64,000 nt of DNA from Vallicoccus soli (GCF_003594885.1 NZ_QZEZ01000007.1:62001-126000); one strand, 5' to 3'; counted from the first letter of the stretch, positions 34,465 to 43,348 are shown. Program-made: numbers and translations. Notes: generated from the letters alone by a model not told the origin.

Positions 34465-35489
34465 CAGTGCACTTCCGCGGCGCAGGCGTTGAGCCCGCTG
34501 CCGATGCCCATGAGGACCGCCTTGTCGCCGCGGCGCAGCCGGCCCTCCTCCGCCGCCTTGGACAGCACGTACGGCACGGAGGCCGGCCCCATGTTGCCGT
34601 GCTCGGGGAAGATCAGCGGCACGCGCTGCGGGTCGATGCCGAGGGTGTCGCAGACCGCGCGGGTGTGGACGAGGCTCACCTGGTGCAGGGCGTAGAGGTC
34701 GAAGCCGTCCGGGTCCCACCCGTACGCGTCCACGGCCTCCTTCCACGTGAGGTGGCCCAGCTCGATGCCGGCGTCGAGCAGCCCGCGCAGGTCGGTGAGC
34801 ATCTCGTGGGCGTGGCCGGTGCACAGGTGCGCGTGCTGCGTGCTCGCCCGGCTCAGACCGCCGAGGTACGCGTGCCCGTCGTCGACCGTGCCCTTGCGGG
34901 ACAGCACCATGGCCACCGCGCCGGAGCCGAGCGTCAGCGTCGCGAACTGCTCGCGCAGGACCTCCGGGGTGCCCTTGGTGAGCAGCCGCTCGATGGTCGA
35001 CTCGACGACGAAGCGGCTGCTCTCGGCGTTGACGACGATCCCGTGGTCGATCTCGCCGCGCTCGATCATCGTCGAGACCAGGTTCATCCCGTTGACGAAG
35101 CCCAGGCAGGCGTTGCCCAGGTCGAAGTTCATGGCGGTCGTGGGCAGGCCGAGCTTGCCGTGCACGATGCTCGCGGTCGACGGCTCGAGGAAGTCGCGGC
35201 TCACCGAGGTGTTGACGAGCATGCCGAGCTGCTCGGCGGGGACGCCGCTGCGCTCGATCGCGCGGCGCCCGGCCTCGGCGGCGGGGTCGCTCGGCGGCGT
35301 GCCCTCGTCCCAGACGCGGCGCTGGCTGATGCCGACGAGGCGCCCGAGCAGGCCGCGGCCCACCCCGAGCCGCTTCATCGCCGGCGCCAGCCGGTCCTCG
35401 ATGGCCTCGGAGGTGAGGACCTGCGGGGCGTCCAGGTGCGCCAGCCCGCTGATGACGACGTCGCTGTAGCGCTGTCCTGCGTTCGGCAC
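34461..35489 (-). CDS. oleA: OleA: thiolase-fold acyl-CoA condensing enzyme
   Basis: 342 residues, KAS III-like. Catalytic Cys128 lies in GNACLGFVNG, His in YALHQVS and Asn in EHGNMGPAS. The sequence FLEPSTASIVHGKLGL contains the glutamate that in OleA projects from the partner subunit and starts the non-decarboxylative Claisen condensation of two fatty acyl-CoAs. It is the first gene of oleABCD. Start GTG 35489 has a weak GGGG site; a TACGCT -10 box at 35560-35565 gives a leader of about 65 bases that contains an inverted repeat. Confidence 0.9.
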   Translation of the reverse strand: MPNAGQRYSDVVISGLAHLDAPQVLTSEAIEDRLAPAMKRLGVGRGLLGRLVGISQRRVWDEGTPPSDPAAEAGRRAIERSGVPAEQLGMLVNTSVSRDFLEPSTASIVHGKLGLPTTAMNFDLGNACLGFVNGMNLVSTMIERGEIDHGIVVNAESSRFVVESTIERLLTKGTPEVLREQFATLTLGSGAVAMVLSRKGTVDDGHAYLGGLSRASTQHAHLCTGHAHEMLTDLRGLLDAGIELGHLTWKEAVDAYGWDPDGFDLYALHQVSLVHTRAVCDTLGIDPQRVPLIFPEHGNMGPASVPYVLSKAAEEGRLRRGDKAVLMGIGSGLNACAAEVHW

Positions 35490-35516
35490 CCGCGGTCCCC
35501 TGTCACCTGGTCATCG

Positions 35517-35532
35517 GCGCTGGCGTCAGCGC
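35517..35532 (-). promoter_or_regulatory. Inverted repeat in the oleA leader
   Basis: Arms GCGCTG/CAGCGC with a four-base centre, about 28 bases before the oleA start and downstream of the TACGCT -10 box (35560-35565). It could be an operator or a leader hairpin. Confidence 0.35.
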
Positions 35533-35671
35533 TCGTCGTCAGCACCCCTCGAGCGCCCCAGCGTATGCGAGCAGCGCGCCGGGGCGTCCCGACGCGGTAC
35601 CCGCCCCGGCGCCGCCGCAACCGGTCCCCCCGCCCTCCCGCGCCCGCCACGCGCTCGTCGGGGTCCCGCCC

Positions 35672-35677
35672 TAGGCT
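35672..35677 (+). promoter_or_regulatory. Leaderless-type -10 box (TAGGCT) for the aminotransferase
   Basis: TAGGCT six bases before GTG 35684, no Shine-Dalgarno sequence. Identical spacing to the HAD gene at 1617. Confidence 0.5.
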
Positions 35678-35683
35678 GCGCCC

Positions 35684-36772
35684 GTGACGGACGCCACCCC
35701 TGCCGCCGCCCCCTCCACCCCGCGCCTGCGCGCGGCGCTCGACGCCGTGCCCGCGTACGTGCCCGGCCGGACCGCCGCGGGCGAGGTGCTGTGGAAGGCG
35801 TCGTCCAACGAGAACCCGTACCCGCCGCTGCCGGGGGTCCTCGAGGCCGTCGGGCGCGAGGTCGCGGCCATGAACCGCTACCCCGACATGACCGCGGGGG
35901 CGCTCGTGCAGGAGCTGTCCCGCCGCTTCGACGTGCCGCCGGAGCACCTGGCCACCGGCACCGGCAGCGTGGGCGTGCTCCAGCAGGTCGTGCAGGCCAC
36001 CGCCGGGCCGGGCGACGAGGTCGTCTTCGCCTGGCGCTCCTTCGAGGCGTACCCGATCGTCGTCGGCATCGCGGGGGCCACCGCCGTGCGGGTGCCGCTC
36101 ACCGCCACCGAGGAGCACGACCTCGACGCCATGGCCGAGGCGATCACGGACCGTACGCGCCTCGTGCTCGTCTGCTCGCCGAACAACCCGACCGGCCCGG
36201 CGGTCCGGCGGGCCGCCCTCGAGCGCTTCCTCGACCGGGTGCCGCCGGACGTCCTCGTCGTGCTCGACGAGGCGTACCGCGAGTTCGTGCGCGACCCGGA
36301 GGTGCCGGACGGGGTCGAGCTGCACCGCGACCGCCCCGGCCTGTGCGTGCTGCGGACGTTCTCGAAGGCGTACGGCCTCGCCGGCCTGCGGGTCGGCTTC
36401 GCGGTGGCCCACCCGCCGGTCGCCGAGGCGCTGCGCAAGACGGCGGTGCCCTTCGGCGTCAGCGGGCCGGCGCAGGTGGCCGCGATCGCGTCCCTGCGCT
36501 CGGAGGAGGCGCTGGCGGAGCGGGTCGAGGCGCTCGTGCAGGAGCGGGCGCGGGTCGTGGCGGCGCTGCGCGCCCAGGGCTGGGACCCGCCCGCGAGCGA
36601 GGCGAACTTCGTCTGGCTGCGGCTCGGGGAGCGCACGGGGGAGTTCGCGGCCGCCTGCGAGCGGGCGGGGGTCGTCGTGCGCCCGTTCGCGGGCGAGGGC
36701 GCGCGGGTCACCGTCGCCGAGCCCGAGGCGAACGACGCGTGGCTCGCGGTGGCGGCGACGTTCGTCCCCTGA
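35684..36772 (+). CDS. HisC-like pyridoxal-phosphate aminotransferase
   Basis: 362 residues, fold-type I class II aminotransferase. Substrate-contact sequence SSNENPYPP, cofactor residues NNPTG and DEAYREF, and the Schiff-base lysine in [15 protein letters not shown] are all present. It could act on histidinol phosphate or, as for actinobacterial 'Pat' proteins, on aromatic amino acids (phenylpyruvate). No his-operon genes are nearby, so the aromatic role is at least as likely. GTG 35684 appears leaderless. Divergent from oleABCD. Confidence 0.85.
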   Translation: MTDATPAAAPSTPRLRAALDAVPAYVPGRTAAGEVLWKASSNENPYPPLPGVLEAVGREVAAMNRYPDMTAGALVQELSRRFDVPPEHLATGTGSVGVLQQVVQATAGPGDEVVFAWRSFEAYPIVVGIAGATAVRVPLTATEEHDLDAMAEAITDRTRLVLVCSPNNPTGPAVRRAALERFLDRVPPDVLVVLDEAYREFVRDPEVPDGVELHRDRPGLCVLRTFSKAYGLAGLRVGFAVAHPPVAEALRKTAVPFGVSGPAQVAAIASLRSEEALAERVEALVQERARVVAALRAQGWDPPASEANFVWLRLGERTGEFAAACERAGVVVRPFAGEGARVTVAEPEANDAWLAVAATFVP

Positions 36773-36857
36773 CGCCGCTCACGGGGAGGGATGGGGTCGT
36801 CGCCAGGGGGTAGTCGCTGGGTCACGATCACCCGTCCGCCGTACGGGGGACGACGCC

Positions 36858-36884
36858 GCGCAGCCCTGTGGTCACGGGCTGCGC
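36858..36884. terminator. Hairpin between the aminotransferase and SpoIIE-phosphatase genes
   Basis: Arms GCGCAGCCC/GGGCTGCGC with a nine-base loop, 85 bases after the aminotransferase stop. It also sits just before a TACAGT -10-like box (36890-36895), so it may instead be an operator for the next gene. Confidence 0.4.
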
Positions 36885-36895
36885 CGCCCTACAGT
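36867..36895 (+). promoter_or_regulatory. Candidate promoter of the SpoIIE-type phosphatase gene
   Basis: TGTGGT-N17-TACAGT, with a leader of about 45 bases before ATG 36945. The -35 is weak; the -10 is good. Confidence 0.4.
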
Positions 36896-36944
36896 GGGGC
36901 CGCGCGGAAGGACCGCCGCGGTGTGCGAGGGGGAAGCGGACCGC

Positions 36945-39158
36945 ATGGACACGCCCGCCACGGCGACCCGGCGCGCGCCGGGCACCGCGGCCGAGCGCCT
37001 GGCCGTCGTGCTGCGCGTCGCCCGCCGGCTCGCGGCGGTGCACGACGAGGCCGAGGCCGCCCGGACGCTGGTCGCGGCGGTCCGCGACCTGCTCGCGGCG
37101 CGCACCGGGTTCGCCTACCTCGATCGCGGCGACCGGCTCGAGATCGTCGCCGAGGAGGGGGGCGAGCCGGGCGCGGCGCAGCGCTGGGGCGCCCTGCCGC
37201 TGGACGTCGACCTGCCCGTGACCCGCGCCGTCCGCGAGCGCGCGGTGCTGCACCTGCCGGACCTCGCCACCCGCGACGCGCTGTTCCCGCACCTCGCCGG
37301 CACCCCGCTCGCGGCCGCCGGCTGGGTCGTCCTGCCCCTGCTCGTCGACGGCGCCGAGGGCGCCGAGCGCTGCCTCGGTGCCCTCGCGGTCGGCTGGACC
37401 GACCCGCACCCGCTCGACGAGGACGAGCGGGGCTTCCTCGAGGCGCTCGCCAGCCACGGCGCCCAGGCCCTGGACCGGGCGCGGCTGTGGGCCGCGGAGC
37501 GGGCGGCGCGCCGCTCCGCCGAGCGCACCGCCGAGCGGCTGCGCCTGCAGCAGCGGCTCTCCGCACGGCTCACGGAGGCGCACGACGTCGGCGCCGTCAC
37601 CGCGACCGCCCTCGCGCACGTGCGCGACGCGCTCGGCGCCGCCGGCGCCTCGCTCCTGCAGGTCGACCAGCGCCGCGGCGAGCTGGTCCGGCTGGGCGCC
37701 GCGGGGGTGCCGACGCTGCCCGGCGCCGACGGTGCCGCGCTGCCGCTGGCGGCGCCGTCGCCGCAGTCCGACGCGGTGCGCCGCCGGGCGCCCGTCGTGC
37801 TCGCCGACGCGGCCGAGCGGGCCGCGCGCTACCCCCTGCACGCGGGCGGGGTGGCCGGGGAGGGGCTGGTGTGCGTGCCGCTCGTCCTCGAGGGGCGCGC
37901 GCGGGGCGCGCTGAGCGTCGTCCTGGCCGGGCCCTGCACGTGGGGCGAGGACGAGCTGCGCCACCTCGAGGCCGTCGCGGCCCAGTGCGCGCAGGCCCTC
38001 GAGCGCGCCCGGCTCTTCGAGCACACCCGCTGGGTGGCCTCGACGCTGCAGCGCAGCCTGCTGCCCGCGCGGCTCCCCGCGCTGCCGGGCCTGCAGGTCG
38101 CGGTGCGCTACCGCCCGGTCAGCCGGCGCGCGGAGGTGGGCGGTGACTTCTACGACGTCTTCCGCATCGCCCCGGGGCGCTTCGGCCTGGTCATCGGCGA
38201 CGTCTCCGGCAAGGGCGTTCCCGCGGCCACCCTCACCGCGATGGCCCGCTACACCGTGCGCGCCGCCGCCCGGCGCGAGACCGGGCCGGCGGAGGTGCTG
38301 GGCGTGCTCAACGAGGCGATCCTCGAGGCGGGGGAGGAGGACGACCGGTTCGCCACGGTCGCGTACCTCGACGTCGAGCCGGTCGAGGGCGGCGCCCGCG
38401 TGCGGCTGTGCGTGGGCGGGCACCCCCTGCCCGTGCTGCGGCGCGCCGGCGGCGGCGTGGGGCCGGTCGGCCGCCCCGGGATGGCGCTGGGGCTCCTGCC
38501 GGTGCCCGACGTCGACGACGTGGAGATCGTGCTCGGGGCCGGCGACGCCCTCGCGCTCTTCACCGACGGCGTCGTGGAGGCCCGCGACGCGTCCGGGGCG
38601 TTCGACGACGACCTGCCCGAGCGGGTGCTGCGCGGCGTGCCGGCCGGCGCCGACGCCGAGGAGGTCGCCGACCGGCTCGAACGGGCCGCCCTCGACTTCC
38701 AGTCCGGCGCTCCGCGCGACGACATCGCGGTGCTCGTGCTGCGCGTGCCGTCGGCGACCGACGCGGTGTGGGCCCGCGGCTCCGCGGCCCTCACCCTCGA
38801 CGGCGACCCCACGTCGCCCGCGCTCGCCCGGCGGATGGTCCGGGCGTTCCTGCGCGCGCACGGGCTCGACGCGGTCGACGAGGTCGCCACCTTGCTCACG
38901 AGCGAGGTCGTCACCAACGCCGTGGTGCACGCGCGCACCGCGGTGGGGCTGCGGGTGCACGCGGCCGCCGACCGCGTGCGCGTCGAGGTCAGCGACGGGT
39001 CGCGCCGGCGGCCGGTGCGCCGCGAGCTCGACACCGAGGCCACGGGCGGGCGGGGCCTGCTCCTGCTGGACCGGCTCGCGACGACGTGGGACGTGCGGCG
39101 CACCGGCGACGGCAAGACCGTCTGGTTCGAGCTCGAGGCGCCGCCCGCGGACGGCTGA
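36945..39158 (+). CDS. GAF-GAF-SpoIIE phosphatase with C-terminal anti-sigma-type ATPase domain
   Basis: 737 residues. Two GAF domains (about 20-185 and 205-365) sense an unknown signal. A PP2C/SpoIIE domain (about 385-600) has metal-binding aspartates in EVGGDFYDVF and VIGDVSGKGVPAA, and DDIAVLVLRV at its end. A C-terminal HATPase_c_2 domain (about 620-735) has TSEVVTNAVVHA and GGRGLLLLDRLATTW, as in RsbW-like anti-sigma kinases. The combination suggests one protein that both dephosphorylates an anti-anti-sigma factor and acts as switch kinase. No STAS or sigma gene is adjacent. ATG 36945 has GAGGGGGA about ten bases upstream. Confidence 0.88.
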   Translation: MDTPATATRRAPGTAAERLAVVLRVARRLAAVHDEAEAARTLVAAVRDLLAARTGFAYLDRGDRLEIVAEEGGEPGAAQRWGALPLDVDLPVTRAVRERAVLHLPDLATRDALFPHLAGTPLAAAGWVVLPLLVDGAEGAERCLGALAVGWTDPHPLDEDERGFLEALASHGAQALDRARLWAAERAARRSAERTAERLRLQQRLSARLTEAHDVGAVTATALAHVRDALGAAGASLLQVDQRRGELVRLGAAGVPTLPGADGAALPLAAPSPQSDAVRRRAPVVLADAAERAARYPLHAGGVAGEGLVCVPLVLEGRARGALSVVLAGPCTWGEDELRHLEAVAAQCAQALERARLFEHTRWVASTLQRSLLPARLPALPGLQVAVRYRPVSRRAEVGGDFYDVFRIAPGRFGLVIGDVSGKGVPAATLTAMARYTVRAAARRETGPAEVLGVLNEAILEAGEEDDRFATVAYLDVEPVEGGARVRLCVGGHPLPVLRRAGGGVGPVGRPGMALGLLPVPDVDDVEIVLGAGDALALFTDGVVEARDASGAFDDDLPERVLRGVPAGADAEEVADRLERAALDFQSGAPRDDIAVLVLRVPSATDAVWARGSAALTLDGDPTSPALARRMVRAFLRAHGLDAVDEVATLLTSEVVTNAVVHARTAVGLRVHAAADRVRVEVSDGSRRRPVRRELDTEATGGRGLLLLDRLATTWDVRRTGDGKTVWFELEAPPADG

Positions 39159-39198
39159 CCCCCGTACGCCCCCCGCGCGGTCCCCGCGGCGCCGTCGC

Positions 39199-39244
39199 CC
39201 GGACGGCCCCGTCCGCAGGTCCCGGACGGCCCCGTCCGCAGGTC
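39199..39244. repeat. Two perfect 23-bp tandem repeats with internal palindrome
   Basis: The 23-bp unit (39199-39221 and 39222-39244) contains GGACGG-CC-CCGTCC. A degenerate third copy follows up to about 39270. It lies between the SpoIIE-phosphatase and the Pro/Ala-rich protein genes. Confidence 0.8.
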
Positions 39245-39326
39245 CCTGCCGCACCGGCCCGCAGGTCCCGGTCCTCACCCGGACGGAGACCTCAAGCCGG
39301 GCGGGCGCGGTGCCGAAGGTACCGGC

Positions 39327-40364
39327 ATGAGGACCCCGTACCGCCCGTCCCGCCCCGCCGCGCGGGGCGACGAGCGCGGGGGCGCGCCCGCCGCGGCCCC
39401 GCGCCCCGGCGAGCCCGCCGACGTGCTGCCCGCCGGCGCGGGGCTGCGCGACCTCGGGTCCGACCTGGCCCGCGCCACCCTCGCCGGTCTCGCCGCCGCG
39501 GCCCTGGCGGTCGCCGGCGTCGCCGGCGTCGGGCAGCTCGGCGGCGCCCCCGGCCCCCGCGGGTCCGCCGGGGCCGCCGCGGCGCCGTACGCCGCCGGGC
39601 CCGGCCCCGCCCCGGCCCCGCCCGCGCCGCTCGACCTGCGCCCCGCGCCCTCGCCGACGGACGGCGCGACCAGCCCGGCCGGCGCCCCCGCCGCGACCGG
39701 TGCGGCCGGTGCGAGCGGCGCCCCGACCGCGGTCCTCGACCTGCCCGGGGCGGCGCAGGGCCGCGGGGTCCTGCGGCGCGGCGCACCGCTCGGGGTGGAC
39801 CCGGTGCCCGGCGCCGACCGACGGGCGGAGGCGCCCGGCGCCCCCGGGGGCGCCCCGGCCCCGCGCGACGGTGCCCCCGCCCAGCCGCTGCCGGGCGGCG
39901 ACGGGCCCGGCTCCCCGGTCGGGGACGACGACTTCGTCGTCGACGCCGGCGACGTGGTGACCCCCGTGCCGACCCCGCGCCCGACGCAGGAGCCCGCGCC
40001 GTCCACGCCGTCCACGCCGTCCGCGCCGTCCACGCCGCCGCCCGTCGTGGAGGCGCCCGGCGACCCGGCTCCCACCGACCCCGCCACGGGCACGCCCGAC
40101 CCGGGCAGCCAGGCGCCGGACCCGCAGCCGAGCCCCGAGCCGCAGCCCGTGCAGACCCCGCCGCCCGTCGTCGTCGACCCGCCGACCGCGACGGGCCCGG
40201 GGACGGTGCCCCCGACGGCGCAGCCCCCGGCGTCGACCCCCGACCGCGCGCCCGACGGGGCCCCCGCGGGCGCCGCGGAGCAGGGCGCGCCGGCCGCGCC
40301 GGCCGCGCCGGCCGCGCCCGCCGGGGAGCCGCCCGCGGCGCCGGAGCCCGCCGCCGCCCCGTGA
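39327..40364 (+). CDS. Proline/alanine-rich membrane-anchored protein of unknown function
   Basis: 345 residues. A charged cytoplasmic head of about 45 residues is followed by one hydrophobic segment (ATLAGLAAAALAVAGVAGVG). The rest, about 270 residues, is Pro/Ala/Gly/Asp-rich and certainly disordered (TPSTPSAPSTPPPVVEAPGD, PAAPAAPAAPAGEPPAAP). One short ordered-looking stretch is DDFVVDAGDVVTPVP. No catalytic motif. Probably an extracellular, wall-spanning or spacer protein. The coding call rests on codon-position GC and the TM segment; composition this biased lowers certainty. A long terminator follows. Confidence 0.65.
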   Translation: MRTPYRPSRPAARGDERGGAPAAAPRPGEPADVLPAGAGLRDLGSDLARATLAGLAAAALAVAGVAGVGQLGGAPGPRGSAGAAAAPYAAGPGPAPAPPAPLDLRPAPSPTDGATSPAGAPAATGAAGASGAPTAVLDLPGAAQGRGVLRRGAPLGVDPVPGADRRAEAPGAPGGAPAPRDGAPAQPLPGGDGPGSPVGDDDFVVDAGDVVTPVPTPRPTQEPAPSTPSTPSAPSTPPPVVEAPGDPAPTDPATGTPDPGSQAPDPQPSPEPQPVQTPPPVVVDPPTATGPGTVPPTAQPPASTPDRAPDGAPAGAAEQGAPAAPAAPAAPAGEPPAAPEPAAAP

Positions 40365-40406
40365 CCCGCCGCGGGTCCGCCCCCGACGTGCCCCCGACGG
40401 GCCCCC

Positions 40407-40461
40407 GACGCGCGAGCGCCCGCCCGCCCCCTCGACGGGGCCGGGCGGGCGCTCGCGCGTC
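40407..40461. terminator. Long bidirectional terminator between convergent genes
   Basis: A perfect 20-bp stem (40407-40426 with 40442-40461) continues after one mismatch by four more pairs, with a small loop. It lies 43 bases after the Pro/Ala-rich gene and nine bases from the end of the convergent M23 peptidase gene. Confidence 0.8.
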
Positions 40462-40469
40462 CTGGCGGG

Positions 40470-41669
40470 TCAGCGCAGGTAGGGCTCCGGGTCGACGTAC
40501 TCGCCGTCGACCAGCACCTCGAAGTGCAGGTGGCAGCCGGTGGAGTAGCCGGTCGTGCCGATCTCGCCGATGACCTGGCCCTGGGCGACGCTCTGCCCGG
40601 TGGCGGTCTGCAGGCCCTGCTGGTGGCTGTACGCCGTCGCGAGGCGCCGGCCGCCGACGACCCCGTGGTCGATGACGGTGCGGTAGCCGTAGCCGCTCGC
40701 GTACTCCGCCTCGACGACGCGCCCGGCCTGCGCGGCGAGGATCGGCGTGCCGCAGGAGTTGGCGATGTCCATGCCGGTGTGGAGCTTGTGCACCCCGGTG
40801 ATGGGGTGGGTGCGCATGCCGTAGGGCGAGGTGAAGCTGCCCTCGGCGGGCACGACCAGGCCGGAGCCGGACACCGGCGGCACCCCGGTCGCGGCCATGG
40901 TGGCCAGGCGCTCCTTGAGCGCGGCGGCCTCGTCCTGCATCGCGCGGTACTGCGCCTCGTCGAGCCGCTTCGTGGCCTCGGCGCGGGCGACGGCCTCGGC
41001 CCGCACGGCGACGAGGGCGGTGACGCGGTCGCGGCTGCGGCTGGCGCGGGTGACGAGGGAGCGCTCGCGCTCGACGACCGCCTCGGCGGCGGCCTCGCGG
41101 CGCTGCACCTCCGAGCGCGCGGCGGACAGGGCTGCCTCGTGCTCGGCGAGGCGCGCGCGCTGGGCGTCGAGGTGCGCGATCTGGTCCGACTGGCGCTGGG
41201 ACACCTCGCTCGTCAGGGCGACGGCGGCGGCGAGCTCCTGCGCGTCGCGCGCCCCGAGGGCGACCGAGAGCTGGCGGGCGGGACCGTCGAGGCCCTGCAC
41301 GTACACCTCGTGGGCCAGGGCGGCGGCGGTGCGCTCGGCCTCGGCCAGGGCGGCGCGGGTGCGCGCGACCTGCGCGGTGGCGGCCCGCTCGGCACGCTGG
41401 GCGCGCACGAGCTCGGCGGCGACGGCGCGCTCGCGGGCCTGGGCGCCGCGCAGCGCGCGGGTCGCCCGCTCCAGCTCGGCCTGCGCCCGCGGGAGCGCGG
41501 CCTGGGCCTGCGCGAGGCGGTCGCGCGCGTCGCCGACGGCGGCGCGCGAGCGCTCCACGGCGACGGCCCCGCGCTCGTCGGCCGCGGCGAGGGGTGCACC
41601 GGCGACGACGGGGAAGAGGGACGCGGACAGGGCTGCGCACGCAGCGAGGACGACGGGACGTGCTCGCAC
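40470..41669 (-). CDS. Secreted M23 peptidase with coiled-coil (cell-wall hydrolase)
   Basis: 399 residues. A signal peptide covers about 1-32 (VVLAACAALSASLFPVVAG, ending APLAAA). A long coiled coil spans about 35-255 (Ala/Arg/Glu heptads). A C-terminal LytM/M23 domain follows with the zinc motifs HTGMDIA (H-x3-D) and HLHFE (H-x-H), plus the GSFTSPYGMRTHPITG entry sequence. Both zinc sites are intact, so it should cut peptidoglycan crosslinks rather than be an EnvC-like activator. GTG 41669 has GAGGAG; the longer frame lacks a signal at its start. Confidence 0.9.
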   Translation of the reverse strand: MRARPVVLAACAALSASLFPVVAGAPLAAADERGAVAVERSRAAVGDARDRLAQAQAALPRAQAELERATRALRGAQARERAVAAELVRAQRAERAATAQVARTRAALAEAERTAAALAHEVYVQGLDGPARQLSVALGARDAQELAAAVALTSEVSQRQSDQIAHLDAQRARLAEHEAALSAARSEVQRREAAAEAVVERERSLVTRASRSRDRVTALVAVRAEAVARAEATKRLDEAQYRAMQDEAAALKERLATMAATGVPPVSGSGLVVPAEGSFTSPYGMRTHPITGVHKLHTGMDIANSCGTPILAAQAGRVVEAEYASGYGYRTVIDHGVVGGRRLATAYSHQQGLQTATGQSVAQGQVIGEIGTTGYSTGCHLHFEVLVDGEYVDPEPYLR

Positions 41670-42175
41670 GGGCGGCAGCTCCTCGGGGTCGCGGTCGGCG
41701 CGCGCCGTCAAGGCGGCGCGCCGTTCGGGGGACGCTGGGAAACTACCTGCCGGGGCACCAAGCGGCGGTAAAGCGGCGGCGATCCTGTGGACGGGACCGC
41801 CCGTCGGGCCCCGCCGCCGGCACGCACCGCCAGCGTCCCGTCGCGCAGCGTCCCGACGCCGGGCCGGCCCACCCCGCACCGCCGCCGGGGCACCGCTGCG
41901 CCGCGTCCCCGCAGGTCACGCCCCGGTCACGCCGGGGCCACCCGGGCGCCGCCCGCCGTCCCCCGGGCCCGCCGGGCCCGCCGGGCCCCCGCTCCTACCC
42001 CCGGACCGGTACGTTGTCCCGCACGGGCCTGTGAGTCGCACCACAGGGGCGTCCCACGGGGCCCGGACGGGCACCGGAGCCCCCCACCTCGGGGCGCCGC
42101 GGGCCCGTCGCCGGCCGCACCCGCCGGCGCCCGGGGACCCCGGGCGGGCGGGACGTGACGAGGACAGGAGCGCCC
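41670..42175. other. Divergent intergenic region, 506 bp
   Basis: No convincing gene: all open frames are biased-composition shadows. It contains a direct repeat AAGCGGCGG near 41758-41780, a GGGCCCGCC-type 9-bp run near 41965-41992, and an inverted repeat CCTGTG-N8-CACAGG at 42028-42047 upstream of the dehydrogenase operon that could be an operator. I looked for a c-di-AMP (ydaO) riboswitch before the M23 gene and did not recognise one. Confidence 0.5.
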
Positions 42176-43348
42176 GTGACCGACACCGTCGTCGGCGCGG
42201 CGGGCGCCCGGGCGCACCCCGGGACCGCCGCGCAGGCCCCCACCCCCGACGTGCCCGGGGAGGTCGCCGGCCCCGAGCTCGTGCAGCTGCTGACGCCCGA
42301 GGGCGAGCGGGTGCACCACCCGCGCTACGACCTCGAGACCACGCCCGAGGAGCTGCGCTCCCTCTACCGCGACCTCGTCCTCGTGCGCCGGGTCGACGTG
42401 GAGGCCACCGCCCTGCAGCGCCAGGGCGAGCTCGGCATCTGGGCCAGCCTGCTCGGCCAGGAGGCGGCCCAGGTCGGCTCGGGCCGCGCGCTGCTGGCGC
42501 GGGACCACGCGTTCCCGACCTACCGCGAGCACGGCGTCGCCTGGACGCGCGGGGTCGACCCGCTCCAGCTGCTCGGCCTCTTCCGCGGGGTGAACCACGG
42601 CGGCTGGGACCCGGCCGAGCACGGCTTCCACCTCTACACGATCGTCATCGGCGCCCAGACGCTGCACGCCACCGGCTACGCGATGGGGATGCAGCGCGAC
42701 GGCGCCGAGGCGGCCACCATCGCGTACTTCGGCGACGGCGCCTCCAGCCAGGGCGACGTCAACGAGGCCTTCACCTTCGCCAGCGTCACCTCGGCCCCGG
42801 TCGTGTTCTTCTGCCAGAACAACCACTGGGCGATCTCCGAGCCGCTGGAGCGCCAGACCCGCATCCCGCTCTACCAGCGCGCGCTCGGCTTCGGCTTCCC
42901 CGGCGTGCGGGTCGACGGCAACGACGTGCTCGCGTGCCTCGCCGTGACCCGCGACGCCCTGCGCACCGCGCGCGAGGGCGGCGGCCCGACGCTCGTCGAG
43001 GCCTACACGTACCGGATGGGCGCGCACACGACCTCCGACGACCCGACCCGCTACCGCATCGCCAGCGAGGTCGAGCAGTGGAAGCTCAAGGACCCGCTCG
43101 AGCGGCTCAAGGCGCACCTCGTGCGGGGCGGCTGGGCCGACCAGGCCTTCCTCGACGACCTCGACCGGGAGGCCGAGGCGCTGGCCGTACGGCTGCGCGA
43201 GGGCTGCCGCGCGCTGCCCGACCCGCCGCCCACGGCGATGTTCGACCACGTGTACGCCGAGCCCCACCCGCTCCTCGCGGAGGAGCGGGCCGGGATGGTC
43301 GACTACCTCGCCTCGTTCGAGGACGCTCCCGAGGGGGCCGCGCGATGA
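42176..43348 (+). CDS. pdhA: 2-oxoacid dehydrogenase E1 alpha subunit (pyruvate/branched-chain type)
   Basis: 390 residues. The thiamine diphosphate motif is GDGASSQGDVNEAFTF…FFCQNN. The phosphorylation-loop region is YRMGAHTTSDDPTRYR. With E1 beta it decarboxylates a 2-oxoacid and transfers the acyl group to lipoyl-E2. The N-terminus ELVQLLTPEGERVHHPRYDL is usual for actinobacterial proteins called PdhA, though this lineage also contains the branched-chain enzymes, so substrate is open. GTG 42176 has AGGAGC; GTG 42155 is an alternative. First gene of a three-gene operon lacking E3. Confidence 0.88.
   Translation: MTDTVVGAAGARAHPGTAAQAPTPDVPGEVAGPELVQLLTPEGERVHHPRYDLETTPEELRSLYRDLVLVRRVDVEATALQRQGELGIWASLLGQEAAQVGSGRALLARDHAFPTYREHGVAWTRGVDPLQLLGLFRGVNHGGWDPAEHGFHLYTIVIGAQTLHATGYAMGMQRDGAEAATIAYFGDGASSQGDVNEAFTFASVTSAPVVFFCQNNHWAISEPLERQTRIPLYQRALGFGFPGVRVDGNDVLACLAVTRDALRTAREGGGPTLVEAYTYRMGAHTTSDDPTRYRIASEVEQWKLKDPLERLKAHLVRGGWADQAFLDDLDREAEALAVRLREGCRALPDPPPTAMFDHVYAEPHPLLAEERAGMVDYLASFEDAPEGAAR

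Noticed and set aside
31961-35489. Reading the ole genes as a mycolic- or fatty-acid (FabH/FadD) cluster
   Set aside because: The four-gene order, an Asp nucleophile in the hydrolase and the OleC-type ligase motifs fit the olefin pathway better.
39159-39326. Small gene in the 23-bp repeat gap
   Set aside because: No ribosome site, and the sequence is explained by tandem palindromic repeats.
41670-42175. c-di-AMP (ydaO) riboswitch before the M23 peptidase gene
   Set aside because: This element is frequent before actinobacterial wall hydrolases, but I could not find its conserved sequence blocks.
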